This document shows positions 7,936 through 15,170 of a DNA stretch of 18,452 nucleotides, in pieces. The translations under genes and the position numbers were made by a program. The notes beneath the pieces are model-generated. The model saw nothing but the letters and a program-made list of their open reading frames with translations, ran no database searches and was not told the DNA's origin. Location of the stretch: NCBI GenBank assembly GCA_019057775.1, contig JAHLWT010000309.1, positions 1-18,452 of the forward strand, written 5' to 3'. The DNA is from Promethearchaeota archaeon (GTDB taxonomy: Archaea > Asgardarchaeota > Lokiarchaeia > Sigynarchaeales > SOKP01). The first letter of the stretch is position 1. Each line of letters opens with the position of its first letter.

Positions 7936-8718
7936 ATGAGTCCAGAATATGAAACTATTTTGTATGAAAAAAAGGATAAAGTAGCGGTTATAACTCTTAA
8001 TCGTCCTGAGAGAATGAATGCAATAAATCTGCAAATGAATTCAGATTTAAAAAACTCATTGAAAATAGCAAAGGAAGATTCAGATGTGAGAGCAATTGTT
8101 ATCACAGGAGCAGGGAAAGCTTTTTGTGCAGGTGCGGATGTTCAAGAGTTCGCCAGTGGTAAGTTCTCAGAAGGAACCTCAGCAGGGAGAGAAACTATCC
8201 ACCCTTATGATTTTTTTAGATTATATAAACCAATTATTGCTGCGGTAAATGGGGTAGCTGTTGGGTTTGGAACCAATTTAACGTTAAGTTGTGACATTAT
8301 TTATGCTTCAGAGAAAGCTAGTTTTGGAGAATTCTTCATTCGCATGGGAATAATTCCTGATATGAATGGTAGTTTTTTACTACCTAGATTTATTGGGGTT
8401 CATAAAGCAAAAGAGCTTATATTCAGTGGTAAACGTATATTTGCTGATGAGGCTTTAAAGATTGGGTTAGTTAATGCAGTATTTCCTCATGAAGAGTTAT
8501 TACCTAAAACAATGGAGTTTGCTAATCATCTAGCAGAGCAAGCACCACTTGCATTAGGCCTTTCCAAGGAAGCGATACATAGAGGTTACGATAAAATTTT
8601 TGATGAAATGCTAAAGGTTGAAGGGGAATTTAATGCCAAATGTTATGCTTCTGAAGACCATAAGGAAGCGGCTACTGCTTTTGTTGAAAAACGTAAACCT
8701 GTTTTTAAAGGAAAATAA
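7936..8718 (+). CDS. Crotonase-family enzyme, probable enoyl-CoA isomerase (PaaG-like)
   Basis: About 260 residues with the crotonase fold: VAVITLNRPERMNAIN, the oxyanion-hole loop AFCAGADVQEF and AAVNGVAVGFGTNLTLSCD, and the LPRFIG/AKELIFSG region. The two glutamates needed for hydration in rat enoyl-CoA hydratase align with N114 (GTNLTLSCD) and F133 (FGEFFIRMG), so it is unlikely to be an ordinary hydratase. An Asp is present at 142 in IIPDMNG, the position used by PaaG-type isomerases. Double-bond isomerisation of an unsaturated acyl-CoA is therefore more likely; other crotonase reactions remain possible. The frame is open back to a TTG at 7918, but I chose ATG 7936 because AAGGTG lies at 7921-7926, a proper ribosome-site distance, and SPEYETIL then forms a normal N-terminus. 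It is divergent from the Fe-S regulator-like gene. Confidence 0.88.
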   Translation: MSPEYETILYEKKDKVAVITLNRPERMNAINLQMNSDLKNSLKIAKEDSDVRAIVITGAGKAFCAGADVQEFASGKFSEGTSAGRETIHPYDFFRLYKPIIAAVNGVAVGFGTNLTLSCDIIYASEKASFGEFFIRMGIIPDMNGSFLLPRFIGVHKAKELIFSGKRIFADEALKIGLVNAVFPHEELLPKTMEFANHLAEQAPLALGLSKEAIHRGYDKIFDEMLKVEGEFNAKCYASEDHKEAATAFVEKRKPVFKGK

Positions 8719-8721
8719 AAC

Positions 8722-8948
8722 CTAATTATTTTTTTTTTTACTATTTTTTTCTAGAATGTAGTCCTCCATAATGCCTATACTAGTTAAACCCCATAACCAT
8801 ATTCTTCGATCTTTTTCATCATTAAAATCAGTGGGTTCCAATTTAACAATACGATCTCCTTTTAAATGAACTAATACCCACAGCAATCTATACCACAATG
8901 AGTCGAACAAAAAGCCCTTAACAGTTTAACATTTTCACTTTTTTCCAT
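8722..8948 (-). pseudogene. Decayed N-terminal fragment of a molybdopterin oxidoreductase
   Basis: Read leftward from an ATG at 8948, the frame gives MEKSENVKLLRAFCSTHCG then IDCCG. After a one-base deletion it continues in another frame as VLVHLKGDRIVKLEPTDF, NDEKDRR and GLTSIGI. This matches the N-terminus of the intact enzyme at 11738-14005 (ACPAHCGIDCCGILAHVK, RVVKLEPADFPDEKDRR, GLSSLEI) almost residue for residue over about 60 positions. The fourth cluster cysteine is lost (RRIWLWG instead of RRICLRG), the match stops after about 165 bases, and about 15 unrelated residues follow before a stop. No ferredoxin or remaining domain is left. It is a genuine remnant of a second copy, not a small gene, and is divergent from the flavoenzyme at 9095. 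Confidence 0.85.
8729..8750 (+). terminator. Oligo-T terminator after crotonase gene
   Basis: Eleven T (8729-8739) and seven T (8744-8750) separated by ACTA begin 11 bases after the crotonase stop codon, the clearest plus-strand terminator in the window. Confidence 0.6.
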
Positions 8949-9055
8949 AATAAATCATTCCTATAAAATTTTTCAATACATATTTTTAAGCAAGAGGAAA
9001 AATATTGAAAAAATCGTAATACTAATATTTGAAAACTTTAATAAAATTACCATCA

Positions 9056-9065
9056 ATATATTTAG
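9056..9065 (+). promoter_or_regulatory. TATA-like box for the dienoyl-CoA reductase-like gene
   Basis: ATATATTTAG lies 30-39 bases upstream of the ATG at 9095. An AAAGGT ribosome site follows at 9079-9084. Confidence 0.35.
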
Positions 9066-9094
9066 ATTAGTTAAAAACAAAGGTAAAAATTATT

Positions 9095-11026
9095 ATGATT
9101 CCAGAAGAAGTTAAATATTTATTTGAACCAATAACGATTGGAGATGTGGAAATAAGCAATAGGATAATGATGGCACCCATGAATTCGAGATATGGCTACG
9201 ATGGATATGTTACCGATCAATTGGTAGATTATTATGCAGAAAGGGCCAAAGGAGGAGTTGGTTTTATCTGTGTGGAAATGGGTATTGTAGATTATCCGAT
9301 TGGGAGTACAGCAGGCAAAGGTATGATTGCAACCGATGATGATAAGTATAATCCGGGATTGAAAAAATTAGCAGATGCAATAAACGTGGGAGGGTCAGTA
9401 CCGTTTATGGAACTATCTCATGGGGGTAGATACTGCCATTCTGGTCTTACTGGAATGCAACCAGTGGCACCTTCTCCTCTTCGTGGTTACAGAGGTAGAG
9501 GAGAGTTACCAAGAGAATTAACAACAGAAGAAGTTGAAGAATTGGTTGAAAGATTTGGAGACTCGGCAAGAAGATGTGCTGAAGTAGGATATAAGGGGGT
9601 TTTATTAATGGGATCAACGGGATATTTAATTAGTCAATTCGGATCACCTCTTACTAATAAAAGAACAGATAAATTTGGAGGAGAAACTCCAGCAGAGAGA
9701 GCAACATTTATAGTCGAAATAATTAAAAATATTAGGAAAAAACTTGGTAATCAATTTCCTATTATCTACAAAATCAGTGCGGAAGAATATATAGCAGGTG
9801 GGACGACTATTGAGGATTCTCAAATTATGGCAAAATTAGCGGAGGAAGCAGGCGTATCAGTAATACATACATGGGCAGGATGGCATGAATCACCAAAACC
9901 GATGTTACCTATGTCCGTACCAAGGGGTGCATTCGTATATTTAGCTGAAGCTATGAGAAAAATTATTAATGTTCCAATTATGACTGGTGGTAGAATAAAT
10001 GATCCAAGGTTAGCAAATGATATAATAAGAGAAGGACGAGCAGATTTAGTACATATGGGAAGAGCATTTTTAGCTGATCCATACTTTCCTAAAAAAGCAA
10101 TGAAAGGTGAATTCAATGATATTAGGATGTGTTTAGCATGTTGTCGTTGTTTTGATGCGATTGTTAGACAAAGACCAGTTGAATGTGCTGTTAATGCTGG
10201 GCTAGGCAAGGAAGGGGAAAAATTAACAAAGGTAGAAAAATCAAAAAACATTCTTATTATTGGTGGCGGTCCAGCTGGAATGGAAACTGCCAGAGTAGCC
10301 ACATTAAGAGGACATAAAGTGACAATTTGGGAAAAAAATTCTCAAATAGGAGGGAATTTAATCACAGCATCAAATGCTCCACATAAAGAGGAAACAAAAT
10401 GTGTTACAGACTACTTAACATATCAAATGAAAAAGTTGAATGTCAATGTTATGCTCAATAAAACAGCAACCCCCGAAATGGTATTAGAAGAAAGGTTTGA
10501 TGATGTTATTATTGCGACTGGTGCTAAACCAATCATTCCAGATTTACCTGGTATAGAACAAGAAAATGTTGTCTTTGCCTTAGATATATTAAACAATGTT
10601 GTAGCAACTGGTAATAAGGTTGTGATAATAGGAGGAGGGATGATAGGGTGTGAAACGGCAGAATTTCTTGCGTCAAAAGGAAAAGATGTCTCCATAATAG
10701 AAATGTTACCAAAGATTGCAAGGGATATTGGTCCAACCTCTCGATGGTCAATTACAATGCGAATAAAACGTTGGGGAATAAAACAATTCACTTCTTCAAA
10801 AGTTATCAGCATTTTGGATAATGGCGTAGAAATTGAAAGAGAAGGAAATTTTGAGATAATTCAGGGTGATTCGATTGTTATTGCTGCGGGTATGGAAGTA
10901 AATAGCGATTTATACAATAATTTGAAAGAAAAAATCCCTAACATTCACAGGATCGGAGATTGTTCTCAGGCAAGAAGGATGTTAGAAGCAATTCATGAGG
11001 GTTACTCAACTGGTAAAAAACTTTAA
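9095..11026 (+). CDS. 2,4-dienoyl-CoA reductase / enoate reductase-like flavoenzyme (FMN, 4Fe-4S, FAD)
   Basis: 643 residues, the usual length of the FadH/enoate-reductase/BaiCD family. Residues 1-340 are an Old-Yellow-Enzyme TIM barrel that binds FMN. Tyr177 (MGSTGYLISQF) and His264 (AGWHESPKP) match the Tyr/His pair that protonates substrate in E. coli FadH. A [4Fe-4S] site follows: C346-x2-C349-x2-C352-x11-C364, with spacing like trimethylamine dehydrogenase rather than FadH (C-x2-C-x3-C). FAD binding is at ILIIGGGPAGMETA (387-400) and an NAD(P)H-type Rossmann motif at VVIIGGGMIGCETAEF (about 504-519). Expected role: reduction of a 2-enoyl- or 2,4-dienoyl-CoA using NAD(P)H, or the reverse. 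Start ATG 9095 has AAAGGT upstream. A remnant of a second copy lies just after it. The exact substrate cannot be read from sequence. Confidence 0.92.
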   Translation: MIPEEVKYLFEPITIGDVEISNRIMMAPMNSRYGYDGYVTDQLVDYYAERAKGGVGFICVEMGIVDYPIGSTAGKGMIATDDDKYNPGLKKLADAINVGGSVPFMELSHGGRYCHSGLTGMQPVAPSPLRGYRGRGELPRELTTEEVEELVERFGDSARRCAEVGYKGVLLMGSTGYLISQFGSPLTNKRTDKFGGETPAERATFIVEIIKNIRKKLGNQFPIIYKISAEEYIAGGTTIEDSQIMAKLAEEAGVSVIHTWAGWHESPKPMLPMSVPRGAFVYLAEAMRKIINVPIMTGGRINDPRLANDIIREGRADLVHMGRAFLADPYFPKKAMKGEFNDIRMCLACCRCFDAIVRQRPVECAVNAGLGKEGEKLTKVEKSKNILIIGGGPAGMETARVATLRGHKVTIWEKNSQIGGNLITASNAPHKEETKCVTDYLTYQMKKLNVNVMLNKTATPEMVLEERFDDVIIATGAKPIIPDLPGIEQENVVFALDILNNVVATGNKVVIIGGGMIGCETAEFLASKGKDVSIIEMLPKIARDIGPTSRWSITMRIKRWGIKQFTSSKVISILDNGVEIEREGNFEIIQGDSIVIAAGMEVNSDLYNNLKEKIPNIHRIGDCSQARRMLEAIHEGYSTGKKL

Positions 11027-11034
11027 ACATATCA

Positions 11035-11083
11035 GGAATTGCATCCGATGATGAAAGGTATAATCTTGGATTGAAAAATTAAC
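11035..11083 (+). pseudogene. Short remnant of a second dienoyl-CoA reductase-like gene
   Basis: The frame starting at 11035 reads GIASDDERYNLGLKN then a stop. The intact flavoenzyme has GMIATDDDKYNPGLKKLAD at residues 76-94. Over the 14 codons from 11038 to 11079, nine are identical and 36 of 42 bases match positions 9326-9367. One missing A in the following A run explains the stop. The copy is out of frame with the intact gene. It is therefore debris from a paralogue rather than read-through sequence. Confidence 0.7.
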
Positions 11084-11135
11084 TGTAAAACACTCAATTT
11101 TAATAACCCATTAAATAACGTCTATAGAAAGATAG

Positions 11136-11144
11136 AAAAAAAAA
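11136..11144 (-). terminator. Oligo-T terminator after the second ferredoxin gene
   Basis: Nine consecutive T on the minus strand lie 13 bases beyond the ferredoxin stop codon, fitting the end of the minus-strand molybdoenzyme operon. Confidence 0.5.
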
Positions 11145-11156
11145 GAGTGTTTATAT

Positions 11157-11741
11157 CTATAGTCTTTTTTTAGGCCGAGGAGGGGAATAATAGACACAAG
11201 GATTTGTCCCTTCTTCAGTTTTTAGTTGAAAAGTATTTTTCCCAGAAATTAGTTTTGAAACAACACTATTAGCGTTATTTAAGTCTCCAAAGTGTATCGC
11301 TTGACCTTCACAACAAATCAAACAAAATGGATCAAGTCCTTGATCAACTCTATGAACGCAAAAGTTGCATTTTTCAGCAAGATTTTTATTCTCATCAAAT
11401 ACTATGACATTATAAGGACATGCTGTTAAACAGGCCTGACATCCCGAACATAACTCTTGGTCTAATATAACAATCCCATCATTTCTTTTTTGAAGAGCAT
11501 CTTCTGGACAAGAGTCGACACAAGGTGGATTTTCACAATGATTACATAATTTAGGAAGAAAATCCATAGCTAAATCTGGGAATCTCCCCCGGGGGGTATC
11601 TTTCTCAGTACTTCCCTGGGTTTCAACTTTTATCCAATAATCAACTGTGTTGTTTTCAACTTTACATGATATACTACAGGCTTCACATCCGATACACCTT
11701 TCTTGGTCAATAACCATACCTAATCGTTTATTATTGCTCAT
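11157..11741 (-). CDS. DmsB-like four-cluster [4Fe-4S] ferredoxin subunit, second copy
   Basis: 194 residues with four Cys groups: C16/19/22/26, C66/69/74/78, C98/101/104/108 and C125/128/140/143. The order and the segments LCNHCENPPCVDSCP and CNFCVHRVDQGLDPFC match DmsB-type subunits. Unlike its counterpart at 3696, the third group has standard C-x2-C-x2-C-x3-C spacing, while the fourth ends CLICCE, lacking the usual proline after the last Cys. It overlaps the upstream molybdoenzyme by ATGA and should be its electron-transfer partner. No anchor subunit or signal peptide is present, so a cytoplasmic complex is inferred. The C-terminus ends in a basic stretch PPRPKKRL. Confidence 0.92.
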   Translation of the reverse strand: MSNNKRLGMVIDQERCIGCEACSISCKVENNTVDYWIKVETQGSTEKDTPRGRFPDLAMDFLPKLCNHCENPPCVDSCPEDALQKRNDGIVILDQELCSGCQACLTACPYNVIVFDENKNLAEKCNFCVHRVDQGLDPFCLICCEGQAIHFGDLNNANSVVSKLISGKNTFQLKTEEGTNPCVYYSPPRPKKRL

Positions 11742-14005
11742 TTCTTCTCACCCTCGCTCTTAGTAATTTCAACTGCAACATCATTCATATGCATATTTGG
11801 CTCATAGACTTTATCTTGCACTGGATTAATAATATCGTGCGTAAGATGATTCAAGCTTCCCTCTTTGAACTGTTCTATCCACCAACCTTCAGTAATGTCA
11901 AGTACACCTGGTTTAACACCTTCGGTTATTCTAGCTTTTAATGTTGTACGAGCTCTATCATTATATACTGTTACAATATCACCATTAGTGATGTTTCGCT
12001 TTTCAGCATCAATGGGATTCACATCTACAATAGGCTCAGGATTTAAATCTAATAAGGAGTGCACGTTCGCAAACATGGAGTGTGTACGAAAGCGACTATG
12101 ACCATTAATGAGTGCAAATGGATACTTCTTTTCACCAAGAGAAACCGGAGCTTCTATAGGTGGTAAATAAACCGGAAGAGCCTCTCCGTCTTCTACCAAC
12201 TTTTCAGCATATAATTCGATCTTACCAGATGGTGTTCTAAAAGTCAAAGGAAAATTACCACCTTCGGGTAAAGCTCTTAATTTTATCGCTCCTTTTTTAA
12301 GAGTTTCTCTGCTCACTCCTTTTAATGAAGAATGATCCATGATGAGATCAATTAATCCCTCCTCTCCACCTTTAAAATACTCTCCAAATCCAAGCCTTTC
12401 TGCTAGTTCAGCAACAATTGTCGCATCCGATTTGGATTCATATAATGGCTCTATCACTTTTTGCTGGAGTTGTAAATAAGGATATGGATGAGATAAGAAA
12501 TCTGAAAATTCTAAAAAACTACAAACCGGTAGTAAAAGATCAGCATAACGAGCTGTTGGAGTCATGAATAATTCTGTTTGAACAATAAAATCCAATTTAG
12601 GAAAGAATTCGTTAATTATTTTGCTACTATTAGCGCACTGATTTAAAAAGTTAATGAACGCAAACCAAACTGCCTTAATAGGGTACGGCTCCCCGGATAT
12701 CACAGCGTCATAAAGATTAAGAATTCCAATTCTATGAAAGCTTGGTTTATTTTGAATCGCTTTAAGAAATGGATCCCAATTTAACACTGCTGGTATATAT
12801 CCAGAACTAAATGAGGTACTAACATTTCCAGTAATACTTGCTACACTTATTAACCCTCTCAGTGAGATATCTCCATGATATGTTCGAGTAAATCCCATAT
12901 GAGTATAAAAAATAACTTTCTTAGTTGTAGCAATTTTTTCTGCCAATTTTATGATAAGATCCTCTTGTACTCCCGTTATTTCGGAGGTTTTCTTAGGTGT
13001 ATATTGCACAGCTAAATCAATTAGCATTTGAAGTGCTGGTTTACATTCGATTCCATTCACTTTAAATGATCCAGAAAGGCAGGCTTCCTTAACATTGGAT
13101 CGCCGCATTGTTTTATAAGAGTCTGTTGGTTCATGCCATATTATGTATGCATTTTCCTTTTTCATTCCAATATCCTTTCCCCGTAAGAAATTACCTGTAT
13201 CAGTTCTTATTAAATAAGATCCATTAGTAAATTCGCGTACAAATTCAGGATCATAGATCCTTTTCTGAAATATAACGTGCATTAATCCCAAAGCAAAGGC
13301 ACTATCTGTACCCGGTTTAAGTCCAATATATTCATCAGCCTTGGAAGCAGTTACAGTAAATCGAGGATCGATTACTACAACCTGAGTTCCATTTTCTTTT
13401 GCATCTAACACTTTCCGCATAGTTTGTAAGGGCATTGACTCTGCGGGATTTGATCCCCAAATGACGAGTAAATCAGGCCATTTTCTCTGCCAAAATTCTC
13501 CAAATAAATGCATATAAGGAAATTGATGTCCAAAAATCACACGAGAACCACAAGGTAATCCTGCATCTCCATAACCCCATGCAGATACTCGAGTACTTTG
13601 AGTTAAACTTGCTAATCTAAGATAAGCGCCAAATTTAGTTGTTCCTGCTCCAGGGCCACCTAAGACCCATCCAATAGATTTCCAACCATAATCTTCTGAT
13701 ATTCTTTTAAATTTTGAAATGATGGTATCATATGCTTCATCCCAAGTAATACGCTTAAATTTCGCTTCACCTCTTTCTCCTATTCGTTTCATAGGATATT
13801 TAATACGGTCTGGATGATATGTTATTTCTAAACTAGAGAGTCCACGAAGACAAATGCGACGATCTTTCTCATCTGGAAAATCTGCGGGCTCTAATTTAAC
13901 TACTCGGTTATCCTTCACATGTGCTAAAATGCCACAACAATCAATACCACAATGAGCTGGACATGCCGTCCTAATTACTCTGAGATCTTTATCATTATTT
14001 ATCAT
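11738..14005 (-). CDS. Molybdopterin oxidoreductase (DMSO-reductase superfamily), second catalytic subunit
   Basis: 755 residues with a complete domain order. The N-terminal [4Fe-4S] motif is C15-x3-C19-x3-C23 with C52 (ACPAHCGIDCCG; RRICLRGL). Then come RIKYPMKRIGERGEAKFKRITW, LLVIWGSNPAESMPLQTM, VVIDPRFTVTASKADEYIGLKPGTDSAF split across the MGD site, and a C-terminal MGD-binding domain beginning near YPFALINGHSRFRTHS. At the metal-ligand place, WGYGDAGLP aligns with WGAPSYEG of the enzyme at 1433, so D147 may be the ligand, as in nitrate-reductase-type enzymes, where the other has Ser. No twin-arginine signal is seen. It forms an operon with its ferredoxin. An N-terminal fragment of a sister gene survives at 8722-8948. 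The substrate is unknown; the acyl-CoA neighbours suggest an organic one. Confidence 0.9.
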   Translation of the reverse strand: MINNDKDLRVIRTACPAHCGIDCCGILAHVKDNRVVKLEPADFPDEKDRRICLRGLSSLEITYHPDRIKYPMKRIGERGEAKFKRITWDEAYDTIISKFKRISEDYGWKSIGWVLGGPGAGTTKFGAYLRLASLTQSTRVSAWGYGDAGLPCGSRVIFGHQFPYMHLFGEFWQRKWPDLLVIWGSNPAESMPLQTMRKVLDAKENGTQVVVIDPRFTVTASKADEYIGLKPGTDSAFALGLMHVIFQKRIYDPEFVREFTNGSYLIRTDTGNFLRGKDIGMKKENAYIIWHEPTDSYKTMRRSNVKEACLSGSFKVNGIECKPALQMLIDLAVQYTPKKTSEITGVQEDLIIKLAEKIATTKKVIFYTHMGFTRTYHGDISLRGLISVASITGNVSTSFSSGYIPAVLNWDPFLKAIQNKPSFHRIGILNLYDAVISGEPYPIKAVWFAFINFLNQCANSSKIINEFFPKLDFIVQTELFMTPTARYADLLLPVCSFLEFSDFLSHPYPYLQLQQKVIEPLYESKSDATIVAELAERLGFGEYFKGGEEGLIDLIMDHSSLKGVSRETLKKGAIKLRALPEGGNFPLTFRTPSGKIELYAEKLVEDGEALPVYLPPIEAPVSLGEKKYPFALINGHSRFRTHSMFANVHSLLDLNPEPIVDVNPIDAEKRNITNGDIVTVYNDRARTTLKARITEGVKPGVLDITEGWWIEQFKEGSLNHLTHDIINPVQDKVYEPNMHMNDVAVEITKSEGEKK

Positions 14006-14026
14006 TGGTATCTACTCTATTAAAAC

Positions 14027-14050
14027 GTTTTAGTTTTAGTTTTAGTTTAA
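14027..14050 (-). repeat. Hexamer tandem repeat in promoter of second molybdoenzyme operon
   Basis: On the plus strand GTTTTA is repeated three times (14027-14044), followed by GTTTAA. Read on the minus strand it is TAAAAC repeated just downstream of a TTTAAA box (14046-14051), 22-45 bases before the ATG at 14005. It therefore occupies the interval between TATA box and predicted transcription start. Confidence 0.45.
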
Positions 14051-14130
14051 ATTTGATTAAATGATACATAAAAAATTAATTTTACTATGAAGGTAAACTA
14101 TATTAATTTAATTCCTATTAAAATATGAGT

Positions 14131-15165
14131 TTATTCCGGGGGTCCCCATCTAATAACTCCGGCATTCCATGCCCATCCAATACCAGCTGAAACAATAACA
14201 ATAATATCTCCGTCTTTGATTTTTCCATCTCTAAGTCCGTATTCAATTGAAATTATGCCATCATTTTGTCCATTATGTCCAATATCTTCGAAGTATGTTG
14301 ATTGAGAATACGGATCTACTCCCACAGTTTTAGCGACGTACTCAAAAGCGCTCCTCTTCATGTGTAGTAAAGCTAGGTAACTTATATCTTCACGTGTATG
14401 ACCTGATTGAATTAATGCATTGTCAATTACCTTAACAAATGATTCCATCGAGTATTTATCTAATCGTTCTTTTAATCCTTCAGGATCAGGAACATCCAAA
14501 AAATTTAAACCATTTTCTAAACATTTAGCTGTCATCGGCTGAATAGTACCTCCAGCGGGAACATACACATCATCTGCAAATCTCCCATCCGAAATAGCAC
14601 TAATACCTAAGATTTCATTTGAATTATAATCAGCACGAATAATCGCGGCTACTCCACTAGCAGCTAAACTAATCATAAATCTTGATCTCTGATTCTTATA
14701 ATTTATCAAATCGCAATTTCTATATCCGCTTGCAACCAATATTCTATTGATATTTGGATTGGATTGAATTAAACTTTTAGCAACTAACATTCCTACTAAG
14801 AAAGTTCCACATCGCTGGTTTACATCAAAAGCCCATGAGTTCATTGGATTGCCTAGTAATTGTTGAAGTTTAATACCATTTACGACTAACGGCCGCTCAG
14901 CATGAACTTCACCTGCCCATATTATTACATCTAAATCCTCAGGGTTAATGTTTGCTCGTTTAAGCGCTTGAAAACTAGCAGTTGCTCCCATTTGAACCGT
15001 GTGATCTTCTGGTCCGGGTATGCTTTTCCCAAGAAGTCCAAATTTTTCTTCAATTATATCCTTTGGAATTCCCGTCTCTTGAGATATGTAACTGCTAGTG
15101 TGCCTTTCTTTGGGAATATATACTCCCCATGATTCTAATCCAACTACGCGATGTTTAATCTTCAT
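14131..15165 (-). CDS. 3-ketoacyl synthase III (FabH)-like condensing enzyme
   Basis: 344 residues with the thiolase-type fold. The catalytic triad of KAS III is visible: C119 in FDVNQRCGTF, H268 in LALLHMKRSAF and N298 in DIGHNGQND; the His-Asn spacing of 30 equals that of E. coli FabH. The C-terminal segment IVSAGIGWAWNAGVIRWG matches the FabH ending. Expected chemistry: decarboxylative or non-decarboxylative condensation of an acyl-CoA with a second acyl unit. Archaeal HMG-CoA synthase is similar in size, but the active-site surroundings here look more FabH-like. It is encoded 5 bases after the acyl-CoA synthetase stop, with a TAGGTG ribosome site, so the two are co-translated and the ligase probably supplies its substrate. 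No acyl carrier protein gene is nearby. Confidence 0.85.
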   Translation of the reverse strand: MKIKHRVVGLESWGVYIPKERHTSSYISQETGIPKDIIEEKFGLLGKSIPGPEDHTVQMGATASFQALKRANINPEDLDVIIWAGEVHAERPLVVNGIKLQQLLGNPMNSWAFDVNQRCGTFLVGMLVAKSLIQSNPNINRILVASGYRNCDLINYKNQRSRFMISLAASGVAAIIRADYNSNEILGISAISDGRFADDVYVPAGGTIQPMTAKCLENGLNFLDVPDPEGLKERLDKYSMESFVKVIDNALIQSGHTREDISYLALLHMKRSAFEYVAKTVGVDPYSQSTYFEDIGHNGQNDGIISIEYGLRDGKIKDGDIIVIVSAGIGWAWNAGVIRWGPPE

Positions 15166-15170
15166 TTCAC

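Noticed and set aside
8722..8910. An independent small protein of 62 residues
   Set aside because: It aligns with the N-terminus of the intact molybdoenzyme, and the upstream part of the match lies in another frame, so it is a remnant.
9820..10302. A 160-codon minus-strand frame inside the flavoenzyme gene
   Set aside because: It is the opposite strand of well-conserved flavoenzyme motifs and has no family features or ribosome site.
10423..10812. Long minus-strand frames opposite the FAD/NAD domain
   Set aside because: They shadow the GGGMIGCETAEF-containing domain and have no independent support.
14131..15165. Calling the condensing enzyme HMG-CoA synthase
   Set aside because: Size fits, but the Cys/His/Asn surroundings and the GIGWAWNAGVIRWG ending are closer to FabH, and no mevalonate-pathway gene is adjacent.
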